Origin: Nocardia sp. NBC_01329
Lineage (GTDB): Bacteria; Actinomycetota; Actinomycetes; Mycobacteriales; Mycobacteriaceae
DNA length: 64,000 nt
Assembly: GCF_035956715.1 (NCBI RefSeq)
Contig: NZ_CP108381.1
Location: forward strand, 5,240,001-5,304,000
Direction of reading: 5' to 3'
This document shows, piece after piece, positions 50,736 to 59,096 of the stretch (positions within the stretch are counted from its first letter, which is position 1; every line of letters starts with the position of its first letter). Both the position numbers and the translations under genes were made by a program. The notes under the pieces are model-generated. The model made no database searches and was not told where the DNA came from. It was given only the letters and a program-made list of their open reading frames with translations.

Positions 50736-52112
50736 GTGGCAGTGACCAAGAACAAAGCCGTCTACCGGTGTTCGGAGTGTGCGCACGAAGTCACCAAATG
50801 GGTCGGCAAATGCCCCGGGTGCGGATCCTGGGGCACCGTGGACGAGGCGATGCCGGTGGCTACTGCCGCGGCAGGGCCGGCGCGTAAGGCGATGTTGCCG
50901 ACGACCGCCGCCGCACCGATCTCCCGGATCGATTCGCATACAACCACGGCGCGGCCCACCGGGGTTTCCGAGCTCGATCGGGTGCTGGGGGGCGGAATCG
51001 TCGCCGGGTCGGTGGTGTTGCTGTCCGGGGAGCCGGGGGTGGGCAAATCGACGTTGCTGCTCGAGGTTGCGCATCGCTGGGCGCGGCAGCGCGACGAGCG
51101 GGCCCTCTATGTGACCGCCGAGGAATCGGCGGGGCAGGTGCGGTTGCGTGCCGACCGGACCGGTGCGGTCCACGATCGGGTGTATCTGGCCGCCGAATCG
51201 GACCTCTCGGTGGTGCTGGGGCATGTCGATCAGGTGAAACCCACACTGCTGGTGGTCGATTCGGTTCAGACGATGCTGGCCGCCGATACCGACGGGGTGA
51301 TCGGGGGTGTCACCCAGGTGCGGGCGGTGACCTCGGCCCTGACGTCGCTGGCCAAGGCGAGCGGAATCGCGGTGCTGCTGGTGGGGCATGTCACGAAGGA
51401 CGGTGCCGTAGCGGGGCCGCGCACCCTGGAGCATCTGGTGGATGTGGTGTTGCAGTTCGAGGGCGACAAGAACACGGCGTTGCGGATGGTGCGCGGGATC
51501 AAGAATCGGTTCGGCAGTGCCGACGAGGTGGGTTGCTTCGAACTGCACGACGACGGAATCGCCTGTGTGACAGATCCTTCCGGACTTTTCCTGCATCATC
51601 GATCGGATTCCGTACCCGGTACGGCGGTTACGGTCGCGATGGACGGGAAGCGGCCGCTGGTCGGCGAGGTGCAGGGGTTGACTGTCGAAACGCAGGTTCC
51701 GGCGCCGCGCCGCGCCGTCAGCGGCTTGGACTACAACCGGGTCGCCATGGTGCTGGCGGTGCTCCAGAGTCGGTGCGGGCTCTATGTCGGCAAGCAGGAC
51801 ATCTACGCGGCCACCGTGGGCGGTATGCGACTCACCGAGCCGGCTGCGGATCTCGCCATCGCGCTGGCGATCGCCAGCGCCGCCCGGGATACGGCCTTGC
51901 CGGCGGGTTGGGTGATCCTCGGTGAGGTCGGGCTGGCCGGTGAGGTCCGGCGGATCACCTCCACCACCCGCCGGCTCGCCGAGGCCGAACGACTCGGCTT
52001 CACCACCGCGGTGGTTCCGCCGGGTACGGACGGCAAGGCCACACCGATGACCCTGCACGAGGCGCCGAGCCTGCGCAGCGCGTTGCGGCTGGCGGGGCTG
52101 ACGAAGAAATGA
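50736..52112 (+). CDS. radA: RadA (Sms), DNA repair ATPase
   Basis: 458-aa RadA, a RecA-like ATPase that processes recombination intermediates. The N-terminal zinc finger YRCSECAHEVTKWVGKCPGCGSWG is followed by Walker A GEPGVGKSTLLLEV, the KNRFG motif (GIKNRFGSADEVG) and the C-terminal Lon-like domain. GTG 50736 (or GTG 50742) is the start; upstream open frame runs through the insertion and is non-coding. In mycobacteria disA follows; here the next gene is convergent and disA is absent. Confidence 0.94.
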   Translation: MAVTKNKAVYRCSECAHEVTKWVGKCPGCGSWGTVDEAMPVATAAAGPARKAMLPTTAAAPISRIDSHTTTARPTGVSELDRVLGGGIVAGSVVLLSGEPGVGKSTLLLEVAHRWARQRDERALYVTAEESAGQVRLRADRTGAVHDRVYLAAESDLSVVLGHVDQVKPTLLVVDSVQTMLAADTDGVIGGVTQVRAVTSALTSLAKASGIAVLLVGHVTKDGAVAGPRTLEHLVDVVLQFEGDKNTALRMVRGIKNRFGSADEVGCFELHDDGIACVTDPSGLFLHHRSDSVPGTAVTVAMDGKRPLVGEVQGLTVETQVPAPRRAVSGLDYNRVAMVLAVLQSRCGLYVGKQDIYAATVGGMRLTEPAADLAIALAIASAARDTALPAGWVILGEVGLAGEVRRITSTTRRLAEAERLGFTTAVVPPGTDGKATPMTLHEAPSLRSALRLAGLTKK

Positions 52113-52118
52113 CTCCGC

Positions 52119-52790
52119 TCACGCGATGTTGAAGGGTTCGGGCGCGCTGCGCACCGAACCCATCTGCGCCACCACGTTGTAGGCGCCCGCGGGCACCTCG
52201 ACTCGTTCGCCCGCGCATTCCGGCTGCGAGGTGGCACCGGTCCAGGTGACCGTGAAGGCAGCCTGCTCACCGCGATCGAGACTCCGGACATCCGGTTCGC
52301 CGTCGGGATAGCAGTCCGTGCTCGCCCAGAGCTGACGCCCGCCGTCGAGTGAGTGCACGGATACCCGTTGCAGGCCGGATCCCATATCCCGGGTGCACGG
52401 CTCGCCGGAGATATTCGTGATCACGATCCCGAAGACCGGTTCCTCGCCGACCTGATAGGTGGGCTGCCCCACCGAAACCTTGATCGCCAGTGACTGGTCG
52501 GCGCATTGGCCGGACACCACCGGGGCGGGTTCGGTACTGCGCGGGCCGGAGGTCGTGGTGGATGCGCGCGTAGCGCTCCCCGTAGTGGACGCCGAGGCGG
52601 AACTCGGGGTGGTGGGTTCGCCTGTCTCGGACGTCGATGCCGCCGCGGCGGCATCGCGTGAATCACCGCCGCGGGAGACGGTGACGACCAGCCAGATCAC
52701 CACCGCGAGCGCGACCACGAGCGCCCCGATGGCGAACACGCGGCGCCGCCAGTAGATCTCCGGCGATAACGGTCCTGTCGGTTCCAACAC
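52119..52790 (-). CDS. Membrane-anchored protein, Rv3587c-like
   Basis: 223-aa protein with a single N-terminal membrane helix (VFAIGALVVALAVVIWLVVTVSRGG), a Ser/Thr/Ala-rich linker and an external beta-sandwich (CADQSLAIKVSVGQPTYQVGEEPVFGIVITNISGEPCTRDM). Cys pairs may form disulfides. It occupies the position of Rv3587c between radA/disA and canB. Function unknown. Confidence 0.8.
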   Translation of the reverse strand: MLEPTGPLSPEIYWRRRVFAIGALVVALAVVIWLVVTVSRGGDSRDAAAAASTSETGEPTTPSSASASTTGSATRASTTTSGPRSTEPAPVVSGQCADQSLAIKVSVGQPTYQVGEEPVFGIVITNISGEPCTRDMGSGLQRVSVHSLDGGRQLWASTDCYPDGEPDVRSLDRGEQAAFTVTWTGATSQPECAGERVEVPAGAYNVVAQMGSVRSAPEPFNIA

Positions 52791-52875
52791 GTGTCAACGG
52801 TAAGCGCATCGGGCGGCGGCATCCGTCAACGGCACACCCGAAGGTATCGCCGATCCCCGGCCGCGCTCGGGTAGA

Positions 52876-53499
52876 TCAGACGGCTTCACCGATATTGCCG
52901 ACCACCCGATGCAGTTTCGCCCGGCCGTCGACCAGCTTGTAGGTGACGCAGGCGATCGCGCAGTCGCCGGCGTTCACGCGCTCGGAGACGATCATCGATC
53001 GTTCCATGAGTAGTCGGCTGGTCTCCACCACGTGGCGGGCTTCCAGTTCGTCCACCGAGCTCAGGCCCTCGCGACGTCCGATCAGCATCGAGGGCGTGAC
53101 CTTCTCGACGATGCTGCGGATGAATCCGCCGGGTACCTCACCGCCGTCCAGCGCGTTCAGCGTCGCTTTGACCGCGCCGCAACTGTCGTGTCCGAGTACC
53201 ACGATGAGCGGCACGTTCAGCACACCCACGCCGTATTCGATGGACCCCAGCACCGCCGCGTCGATCACGTGGCCCGCGGTGCGCACCACGAACATATCGC
53301 CGAGGCCCTGGTCGAAGATCAATTCCGCCGCGACCCGCGAATCCCCGCAGCCGAACAGCACCGCGGACGGACTCTGGCCGCCGACGAGCTTGGCTCGATC
53401 GGCGGCTCCCTGACTAGGATGCAGCAGCGTGTCGTTCACGAAGCGCTCGTTTCCCTCGCGCAGCGACTTCCAGGCACTTACCGGGTTGGATTGAGGCAT
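52876..53499 (-). CDS. canB: Beta-carbonic anhydrase (CanB)
   Basis: 207-aa beta-class carbonic anhydrase interconverting CO2 and bicarbonate. Zinc ligands are Cys51, His104 and Cys107, with the Asp53-Arg55 dyad (VLFGCGDSRVAAE, VVLGHDSCGAVKA). ATG 53499 (MPQSNPVSAWKSLREGNERF) matches the M. tuberculosis start; ATG 53508 also fits. Divergent from mutY. Confidence 0.94.
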   Translation of the reverse strand: MPQSNPVSAWKSLREGNERFVNDTLLHPSQGAADRAKLVGGQSPSAVLFGCGDSRVAAELIFDQGLGDMFVVRTAGHVIDAAVLGSIEYGVGVLNVPLIVVLGHDSCGAVKATLNALDGGEVPGGFIRSIVEKVTPSMLIGRREGLSSVDELEARHVVETSRLLMERSMIVSERVNAGDCAIACVTYKLVDGRAKLHRVVGNIGEAV

Positions 53500-53612
53500 G
53501 GTGTCCATTCTGCACGATTTGGTGTGCTCGCTTGCTTCGGTCCCGTGACAGCGCGGCGGCTATCCGCGCCCATCCGGTGAAACTGCACGGTGAGCTGAAC
53601 GGAGCGGGTCGA

Positions 53613-54545
53613 GTGAGCGGTACGAGCGTCGGAAATCCGGACGCGGGCGAGCGCCGTGCCGGTGGGATCGAACCCGGCGCGATCGACTCCGGCACGCTGA
53701 TCGACTGGTACACCCGCGCGGCCCGGGATCTGCCGTGGCGGCGGCCCGAGGTGAGCGCCTGGCAGATTCTGATGAGCGAGATCATGCTGCAGCAGACACC
53801 CGTATCGCGAGTGGAACCGATCTGGCGTGAGTGGGTGCAGCGCTGGCCGGTGCCCTCGGCCATGGCGGCGGCGAGCGCGGGCGAGGTACTCCGGGCCTGG
53901 GGCAAACTCGGCTATCCGCGCCGCGCCCTGCGACTTCATGAATGCGCGCAGGTGCTGGCCGCCGAGCACGGTGACGCGGTGCCCGACGATGTGGAGATAC
54001 TTCTCGGACTGCCCGGGATCGGCGCGTACACCGCGCGCGCGGTCGCCTGTTTCGCCTATGGACAGCGGGTACCGGTGGTGGACACCAATGTGCGCAGGGT
54101 GGTGGCGCGAGCCGTGCACGGTCGCGGTGAGGCCGGTAATCCGGCCACGCGCGATCTGCGGGAGACCGAGGCGCTGTTGCCGGGACGGGTCGATCGGGCG
54201 GCGGTGTTCTCGGCAGCGCTGATGGAACTCGGCGCGACGGTGTGCACCGCGCGGACCCCGGATTGCACGCGCTGTCCACTGCCGCGCTGTGCGTGGGTCG
54301 CCGCGGGCCGGCCGGTCACCGAATCGACGCGCCGCACGCAGAAGTACGAGGGCACGGACCGGCAGGCACGCGGGCGGCTCCTCGACGTACTGCGGGCCGC
54401 GCCCGCACCGGTGGAACGTGTCCGGCTGGACCTCGCCTGGACTCGGGACCCCGGCCAGCGCGACCGCGCGCTGGATTCACTGCTGGTCGACGGGTTGATC
54501 GAACAGACCGACGACGGACGGTTCGCGCTGGCAGGCGAGGGCTGA
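53613..54545 (+). CDS. mutY: MutY, adenine DNA glycosylase
   Basis: 310-aa A/G-specific glycosylase. Catalytic Glu56 is in ILMSEIMLQQTPVSRVEPI. The HhH motif LLGLPGIGAYTARAVACFAYGQRVPVVDTNVRRV carries Asp157. Four Cys for the 4Fe-4S cluster are C211, C218, C221 and C226. The C-terminal part lacks a Nudix-like domain, as in mycobacterial MutY. GTG 53613 has GGAG 8 bases upstream; the in-frame ATG 53532 lies in unconserved sequence. Divergent from canB. Confidence 0.94.
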   Translation: MSGTSVGNPDAGERRAGGIEPGAIDSGTLIDWYTRAARDLPWRRPEVSAWQILMSEIMLQQTPVSRVEPIWREWVQRWPVPSAMAAASAGEVLRAWGKLGYPRRALRLHECAQVLAAEHGDAVPDDVEILLGLPGIGAYTARAVACFAYGQRVPVVDTNVRRVVARAVHGRGEAGNPATRDLRETEALLPGRVDRAAVFSAALMELGATVCTARTPDCTRCPLPRCAWVAAGRPVTESTRRTQKYEGTDRQARGRLLDVLRAAPAPVERVRLDLAWTRDPGQRDRALDSLLVDGLIEQTDDGRFALAGEG

Positions 54546-54555
54546 GGACGGCCGC

Positions 54556-55332
54556 TCATCTCTCGACGGCGGTCCGCCGGGGCCGGGCGAGGAAACGCTC
54601 GACCTCGACCCGGTAGCGCGCCGGCTGATCGTCGTGCACCAAATGCCCGGCCTCGGGTATCAAGACGTGCTCGGCAGCGGGATGCAGTTCGGCCATCCGG
54701 CGCATCTGGCCCGCCGGGGTGATCGTGTATTCGCCCTCGAGCAGCAGGGTGGGCACGGTGAGCCGCCCCCATTCCGGCCAGAACGAGCGGGTGCCCCATT
54801 CCTCCGAGATAGCCCGGAAAGTGGCCACCTCCCCGTGTAACCGATAGCCGTCCGCGCCGCGCTCGAACGAATTCAGGAAGTAGCGTCCCGCGACCGGCCC
54901 GAAATGCGCCAGCAGCGCTTCCTCGTCGGGGAAGGGCTGCGGCCACGCTTCGACCATCGCGGCCCAGTGCGCGGCCGTACGCCCGGTGAAATCGGCGGCC
55001 ATATCCTCGACCACCAGCGCGCGCACCCGGCTCGGATACGTGGCCGCGAAAACCCATCCGTGCAGGCCGCCCATCGAATGGCCGATCACGGTCATCGGCT
55101 CGGCGATACCCGAGGTGGCTTCGGCGAGATCGGCGACGAACGCGTCGGTGGCGAGTTCGTCCGGAGCAGGCCGCCCGTGGCCGGCGGCGTCGAAAGTGAA
55201 CACCCGGCCGTGGTCACGCAGCCATACGACCTGGTCCTGCCAGGTCCGGGCACTGCCCATCAGTCCGTGCAGCAGCAGTATCGGGGCCCCGGCCCCACCT
55301 TCGTCGTGCAACACCGGGCCGAGTTTATTCAC
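54556..55332 (-). CDS. Alpha/beta hydrolase, Rv3591c-like
   Basis: 258-aa alpha/beta hydrolase. The oxyanion motif HGLMGSARTWQDQVVWLRDHGRV, the nucleophile GHSMGGLHGWVFAAT, the acid in PTLLLEGEYTITPA and His in EAGHLVHDDQP form the catalytic set. It sits in the position of Rv3591c between mutY and mhuD. Substrate unknown. The start is GTG 55332. Confidence 0.88.
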   Translation of the reverse strand: MNKLGPVLHDEGGAGAPILLLHGLMGSARTWQDQVVWLRDHGRVFTFDAAGHGRPAPDELATDAFVADLAEATSGIAEPMTVIGHSMGGLHGWVFAATYPSRVRALVVEDMAADFTGRTAAHWAAMVEAWPQPFPDEEALLAHFGPVAGRYFLNSFERGADGYRLHGEVATFRAISEEWGTRSFWPEWGRLTVPTLLLEGEYTITPAGQMRRMAELHPAAEHVLIPEAGHLVHDDQPARYRVEVERFLARPRRTAVER

Positions 55333-55841
55333 AACCCTCCACAGGCCGGCACAGCGACAACCACCGCGCGCCCCGGTCCGGGTTCGTCGCTGCGCCCAGA
55401 TCGCCCGTGGCTCTGCCCGATTACCACCTCCATAGTCGAGTCCCCGGGTTCTGGAGCGGCGTCGGCCCTGACGCGCCTCAACGCTTCATCGCCCGAGACG
55501 TCTACCACGCCCTGACCAACCAACCCACACCACCAGATTGAAATCTATAGGCGCATCAGAGCGAACGAGCGCAGCGACCGAGCGCGTGCAGCAGGCCGTA
55601 CAACGATCGGCGACTGTAGAGCACCGACAATGCCGTGAACCTCTCCAGGCCGGTCGAAGCGCACTCCTGCACCTTCGCCTACTCCGGACGGTCACCATTC
55701 GTGGTCGGGGCCCGCCCCGGTTCTGGAGCGACAGAGCGATGGAGCGCAGCGACTGAGCGCCGGAGTGAAGAACCGGGGTCACGAGGGCCCCGACCGCCCC
55801 GCCGAAGGCGGGGCAAATAAACACAGCCCTAAGCTCGGGGC
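55333..55841. other. Spacer upstream of mhuD with repeat copy B
   Basis: 509 bases without an intact gene. It holds the inverted 119-bp repeat (55696-55814). A degraded run of the same kind lies at 55557-55590 (GAGCGCAGCGACCGAGCGC, close to GAGCGCAGCGACTGAGCGC of copy B). Other sequence is unassigned. Confidence 0.7.
55696..55814 (-). repeat. 119-bp nested palindromic repeat, copy B (inverted)
   Basis: Reverse complement of copy A at 50140-50258, with one mismatch in 119 bases and weaker similarity beyond its far end to about 55667. The hairpin end faces mhuD and is followed by AAATAAACACAG. The same hairpin and tail recur near 43370. Confidence 0.9.
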
Positions 55842-56156
55842 ATGGCTGTTGTGAAGATCAATGCGATCGAGATCCCCGAGGGCGCGGGTCCGGAGCTGGA
55901 GAAGCGGTTCGCCCACCGCGCGCACGCGGTCGAGAACTCCCCCGGGTTCCTCGGCTTCCAGTTGTTGCGGCCCACCGCCGGGGAGAACCGGTACTTCGTC
56001 GTCACCCAGTGGGATTCCGAGGAGTCCTTCGCGGCGTGGCGCGACGGCCCGGCCAAGGAGGCACACGCCGGGCAGCAGAACAAACCTGTCGCCACCGGCG
56101 CCTCACTGCTGGAATTCGAGGTAGTGCTCGATGTAGCGGGTAAACCCGCCTCCTGA
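55842..56156 (+). CDS. mhuD: MhuD, heme-degrading monooxygenase
   Basis: 104-aa small dimeric ferredoxin-fold oxygenase that degrades heme to mycobilin and releases iron. The diagnostic residues Asn7, Trp66 and His75 are all at the M. tuberculosis positions. The core sequence NSPGFLGFQLLRPTAGENRYFVVTQWDSEESFAAWRDG is conserved. Iron regulation is likely, but no clear IdeR box is visible near it. Confidence 0.92.
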   Translation: MAVVKINAIEIPEGAGPELEKRFAHRAHAVENSPGFLGFQLLRPTAGENRYFVVTQWDSEESFAAWRDGPAKEAHAGQQNKPVATGASLLEFEVVLDVAGKPAS

Positions 56157-56171
56157 TCCTGCCGGACCCAC

Positions 56172-56205
56172 CTGGCCACGCCACCGAACACAGTGGCGTG
56201 GCCAG
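56172..56205 (+). terminator. Terminator after mhuD
   Basis: A perfect 13-bp stem CTGGCCACGCCAC/GTGGCGTGGCCAG with an 8-base loop begins 15 bases after the stop. TGCTT follows. Confidence 0.8.
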
Positions 56206-56239
56206 TGCTTATGCCCGGGCATATTGACGACCGGTCGCT

Positions 56240-56370
56240 GCTGGTGTCAAGGTTCGAGGTGAAAGCGGAGGTGACGCGGTAATCCGGTGAGAACCCGGAG
56301 CGGTCGCGCCACTGTGATGTCCACGCCGTCATCGGGTGGGCAGAGCCAGACACCGGCACCTGCGCAGAAC
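56240..56370 (+). ncRNA. Cobalamin riboswitch upstream of cbtBA
   Basis: The leader shows the cobalamin-riboswitch core: GGTAATCCGGTGAGAACCCG with GCGGTCGCGCCACTGTGA (56301-56316), then the B12-box-like AGCCAGACACC at 56344-56354. It precedes cbtB by about 40 bases, and cobalt transporters are classical targets. B12 binding should switch off expression. Boundaries are approximate. Confidence 0.85.
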
Positions 56371-56411
56371 TCGCGAACCGGACGCGATCATCCGGATGAG
56401 GAGGATCGATC

Positions 56412-56606
56412 ATGGCCATAGCCCATGTCCCGAGCAGGGCCGCCGACACATCGGCGACAGTGCTCGTCACCGTCGGAGTCGTCCTGCTGGCGTTGTTGAC
56501 GCTGTATCTGGTCGGGTTCGACCAAGGTGCCGTATCGCGCAGCGGAATGTTCGTGCACGAGCTCATGCACGACGGTCGCCATCTGCTGGGTGTTCCATGC
56601 CATTGA
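56412..56606 (+). CDS. cbtB: CbtB, small subunit of a cobalt transporter
   Basis: 64-aa protein with one membrane helix (ATVLVTVGVVLLALLTLYLVGFDQG) and a His-rich C-terminus (FVHELMHDGRHLLGVPCH), the CbtB pattern. It begins 41 bases after the riboswitch and overlaps cbtA by 10 bases. It serves cobalt uptake with CbtA. Confidence 0.9.
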   Translation: MAIAHVPSRAADTSATVLVTVGVVLLALLTLYLVGFDQGAVSRSGMFVHELMHDGRHLLGVPCH

Positions 56607-57391
56607 GCGGATCCTTCGGTGCTCTGTTGCTCCGTGGTCTGCTCGCCGGTCTGATCGCCGGTCTCCTCGCGGGGGTCGTCGGCAATTTCGTCGGTGAACC
56701 CGCGGTCGACGCTGCCATCGCCATCGAGGAGGCGGCGGCTCCCCCCGCGGAGCATTCCCACGATTCCGGCGTCGCGCACGAAGTGAGCACCGAACATACG
56801 CATGGGGACGAGGCCGTGGTGAGCAGGCCCTGGCAGAGGTTCGGGCAGTTCCTCGCGAGCGCTCTGGCGGGTATGGCGTTCGGCGTGATCGTCGCGACCG
56901 CGGCGCATTACGTCCGGCGGTTCAGCTCGTTGTCCGGCGGGCGGCTCGTGTTGGGACTCGGCCTGGCCGGGTGGGTCGCGGTGGTCGCGGTGCCGTTCTT
57001 CAAGTACCCGGCGAACCCACCGGCGGTGGGCGATCCGGAGACGATCAACGACCGAACCCTGCTGTGGGTGGCCGCGGTGGTGCTGGGTCTGGTGGCCGTC
57101 GCGGTCGGTGGTTACCTCTGGAAAGCGCTGCGGGCGCAGCCGGAATCCTTCCGGCTGATCGCCGCGGTGGCGGGTTTCGGACTCGTCGTCACAGTCGGTT
57201 ACGTACTACTGCCCGGGGTGAACGAAGTGGGCGCCGATTTCCCCGCGACGTTGTTGTGGGAGTTCCGGGCCGCCTCGCTGGCGGTATCCACCACGTTGTG
57301 GGTGAGTATCGGACTCGCTTTCGCCGCACTCACCGAATGGAGCACTCGCCGTAGTACGGCGGTACCGGAGGTCGCTGCTACGCCCGGGTGA
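56597..57391 (+). CDS. cbtA: CbtA, cobalt transporter
   Basis: 264-aa membrane protein with five to six helices (ALLLRGLLAGLIAGLLAGVVG, FGQFLASALAGMAFGVIVATAAH, LVLGLGLAGWVAVVAVPFF, LLWVAAVVLGLVAVAVGG and LIAAVAGFGLVVTVGYVLLPG). A His-rich loop EHSHDSGVAHEVSTEHTHGDE follows helix 1 and could bind cobalt. The ATG is inside the cbtB end, confirming coupling. Controlled by the B12 riboswitch. Confidence 0.9.
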   Translation: MPLSGSFGALLLRGLLAGLIAGLLAGVVGNFVGEPAVDAAIAIEEAAAPPAEHSHDSGVAHEVSTEHTHGDEAVVSRPWQRFGQFLASALAGMAFGVIVATAAHYVRRFSSLSGGRLVLGLGLAGWVAVVAVPFFKYPANPPAVGDPETINDRTLLWVAAVVLGLVAVAVGGYLWKALRAQPESFRLIAAVAGFGLVVTVGYVLLPGVNEVGADFPATLLWEFRAASLAVSTTLWVSIGLAFAALTEWSTRRSTAVPEVAATPG

Positions 57392-57426
57392 TCCCGGCCG
57401 TAGCTGCGGCCGGGCAGGGTCGGTGT

Positions 57427-57924
57427 ATGAACGACACCGCACTCGTTTACCGGGACAACACAATCGCCGCACGGCCCGCGGCCGTCACCACAGCCTTCGT
57501 CGCGCTCATGGCGGCCGTCGGCTGGGGTGTCGCCGAAACTGTCGTACACAGCGTGGGCCTGTTGACCGACAACGCGGCCGATATCGGCTCACTCGCGGGC
57601 AACTGGCTGTTCAGGAGCGTGGTCTATGGGGTGGTGCTCGCTGTCGCCTGGCGAATGTCGCGGGGTGACCGGTGGGCGCGGGTCCTGCTCACCGCCGGGA
57701 TCGGAGTGATCGGGACGGCTTCACTGGTGGTGGAGCCCATTCGCATGTTCGCGGCTTCGGGCACGGACGTGTTCACCGACCTCAGCGCAACGACCGTCCT
57801 TGTAGCGCTCACCCGAATCGGACATCTCTGTGCGGTATTCGTCGCGATCCCCGCCATGTATACACCGGCCGCGCGCAGCTGGTTCCGGGCCGGGCCCGGA
57901 GCCGAACGATACGAAGCGGCATGA
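57427..57924 (+). CDS. Small membrane protein, unknown
   Basis: 165-aa protein with about four membrane helices (AAVTTAFVALMAAVGWGVAETVVHSVGLL, LFRSVVYGVVLAVAWRM, VLLTAGIGVIGTASLVVEPI and LVALTRIGHLCAVFVAIPAMYTPAARSW). No family is recognised. It lies 35 bases after cbtA on the same strand, so it may be part of that transcript. It converges on an OsmC gene with a shared terminator. Confidence 0.7.
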   Translation: MNDTALVYRDNTIAARPAAVTTAFVALMAAVGWGVAETVVHSVGLLTDNAADIGSLAGNWLFRSVVYGVVLAVAWRMSRGDRWARVLLTAGIGVIGTASLVVEPIRMFAASGTDVFTDLSATTVLVALTRIGHLCAVFVAIPAMYTPAARSWFRAGPGAERYEAA

Positions 57925-57950
57925 TCCCGGGCCCCGTGCGGGGCCCGGGA
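57925..57950. terminator. Bidirectional terminator
   Basis: A perfect 11-bp stem TCCCGGGCCCC/GGGGCCCGGGA with a GTGC loop fills the gap between two convergent genes. Confidence 0.75.
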
Positions 57951-57956
57951 CAGCGA

Positions 57957-58400
57957 TCAGGATTCCAGGGCGGCGTCGAGTGTGATGTCGTCCACTCCGC
58001 TCAGCGCCTTGCTGATCGGGCAGCCTGCCTTCGCGGCGGCCGCCGCGGCCGCGAAACCGGCTTCGTCGAGCCCGGACACCCGGCCGCGCACCGTCAGCGC
58101 GATCCGGCTGATCCGGAAACCGCCCGCCGGATCGGGGCCCAGGGTGACTGCGGCCGATACGTCCAGGCTCTGCGGCGTACCACCGACCTGGGCGATCTCG
58201 TTCGACAGCGCCATCGCGTAGCAGGACGAATGCGCACCGGCGATCAACTCTTCGGGGCTGGTCGTACCGTCGGCGTCATCGGCCGACCGCTTGGGGAAGG
58301 ACACCTCGTACTTGCCGACCCCCGAGCTGACCAGCTCGACCTGGCCGGAGCCGTCCTGCAGACCACCGGTCCATGCGGTGCGCGCGGTACGTGTGGGCAT
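57957..58400 (-). CDS. OsmC-family peroxiredoxin
   Basis: 147-aa OsmC/Ohr-fold thiol peroxidase for organic hydroperoxides. The two catalytic cysteines are in AGAHSSCYAMALSNEIA (Cys60) and AKAGCPISKAL (Cys127). TTSPEELIAGAHSSCYAMA is the OsmC signature. The start is ATG 58400; upstream open frame is antisense to the SRPBCC gene region. Confidence 0.92.
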   Translation of the reverse strand: MPTRTARTAWTGGLQDGSGQVELVSSGVGKYEVSFPKRSADDADGTTSPEELIAGAHSSCYAMALSNEIAQVGGTPQSLDVSAAVTLGPDPAGGFRISRIALTVRGRVSGLDEAGFAAAAAAAKAGCPISKALSGVDDITLDAALES

Positions 58401-58455
58401 CACGATCCTTTCGACGATGATTCGTTGTGAGTTCGATTCGAACCTACTCGTACCC

Positions 58456-58914
58456 TCAGCCCGGCGCAGCGGTGCGTTCGTCGAGACGGGCCAGTGCCGC
58501 GGGCCACGCCTCCCGGTGCCTGTCGCGTGCGGCCTCATCGGTGAAACCGCTGTGCCGCAACCGCAGCCGGATACCGCGCGGCTGTTTGACGAACTCCACC
58601 CGGACCACGGTTTCCGCACCCTCGGTACCCCCGGCACCGGTTACCCAGGTCATTTCGACCAGTCGTCCCGGTTCCAAGCGGATAAAGCGGCCGTAGTGCG
58701 GGCGGATACGCCCCTCGTGCAGGGTCTCGAAATAGAACGGTTCGTTCACCTCGGGCCGCATCCGGACCGAAGACGGCTCCGCGAACCAGATATCGAACCC
58801 CTGAGTCCACGCCAGATACAGGAGATCGGGTGACGCGGTCATCACACGCTCCACGGTGAGTTCGTGCGGCCGTGTGGACAGGTCCGGTACACGCACTTGC
58901 TGGTCGACCATCAC
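58456..58914 (-). CDS. SRPBCC (AHSA1-like) protein
   Basis: 152-aa START-like protein of the AHSA1 group: ELTVERVMTASPDLLYLAWTQGFDIWFAEPSSVRMRPEVNEPFYFETLHEGRIRPHYGRFIRLEPGRLVEMTWVTGAGG. The fold binds hydrophobic ligands; a specific role cannot be assigned. It lies 55 bases upstream of the OsmC gene on the same strand and may be co-transcribed. Confidence 0.8.
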   Translation of the reverse strand: MMVDQQVRVPDLSTRPHELTVERVMTASPDLLYLAWTQGFDIWFAEPSSVRMRPEVNEPFYFETLHEGRIRPHYGRFIRLEPGRLVEMTWVTGAGGTEGAETVVRVEFVKQPRGIRLRLRHSGFTDEAARDRHREAWPAALARLDERTAAPG

Positions 58915-59096
58915 TGGACCATACCCGCGTCGGGCCAGGTGCCGCCGCAGATGCGGCGATCACGCGCCGCCGCCGATCGGTACACCCGGGACCGGCGGAT
59001 CGGTCTCCGGAATACCATTGCGGCACCGGAAATCCGGGTGTGCACCGACGATCGAACGCAACAGGCGAATAGGGTGGTGCAAGTGGAGAGTTCGCG

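Noticed and set aside
50140..55814. Insertion sequence or composite transposon bounded by inverted repeats
   Set aside because: No transposase is present between the copies; the enclosed genes are conserved housekeeping genes.
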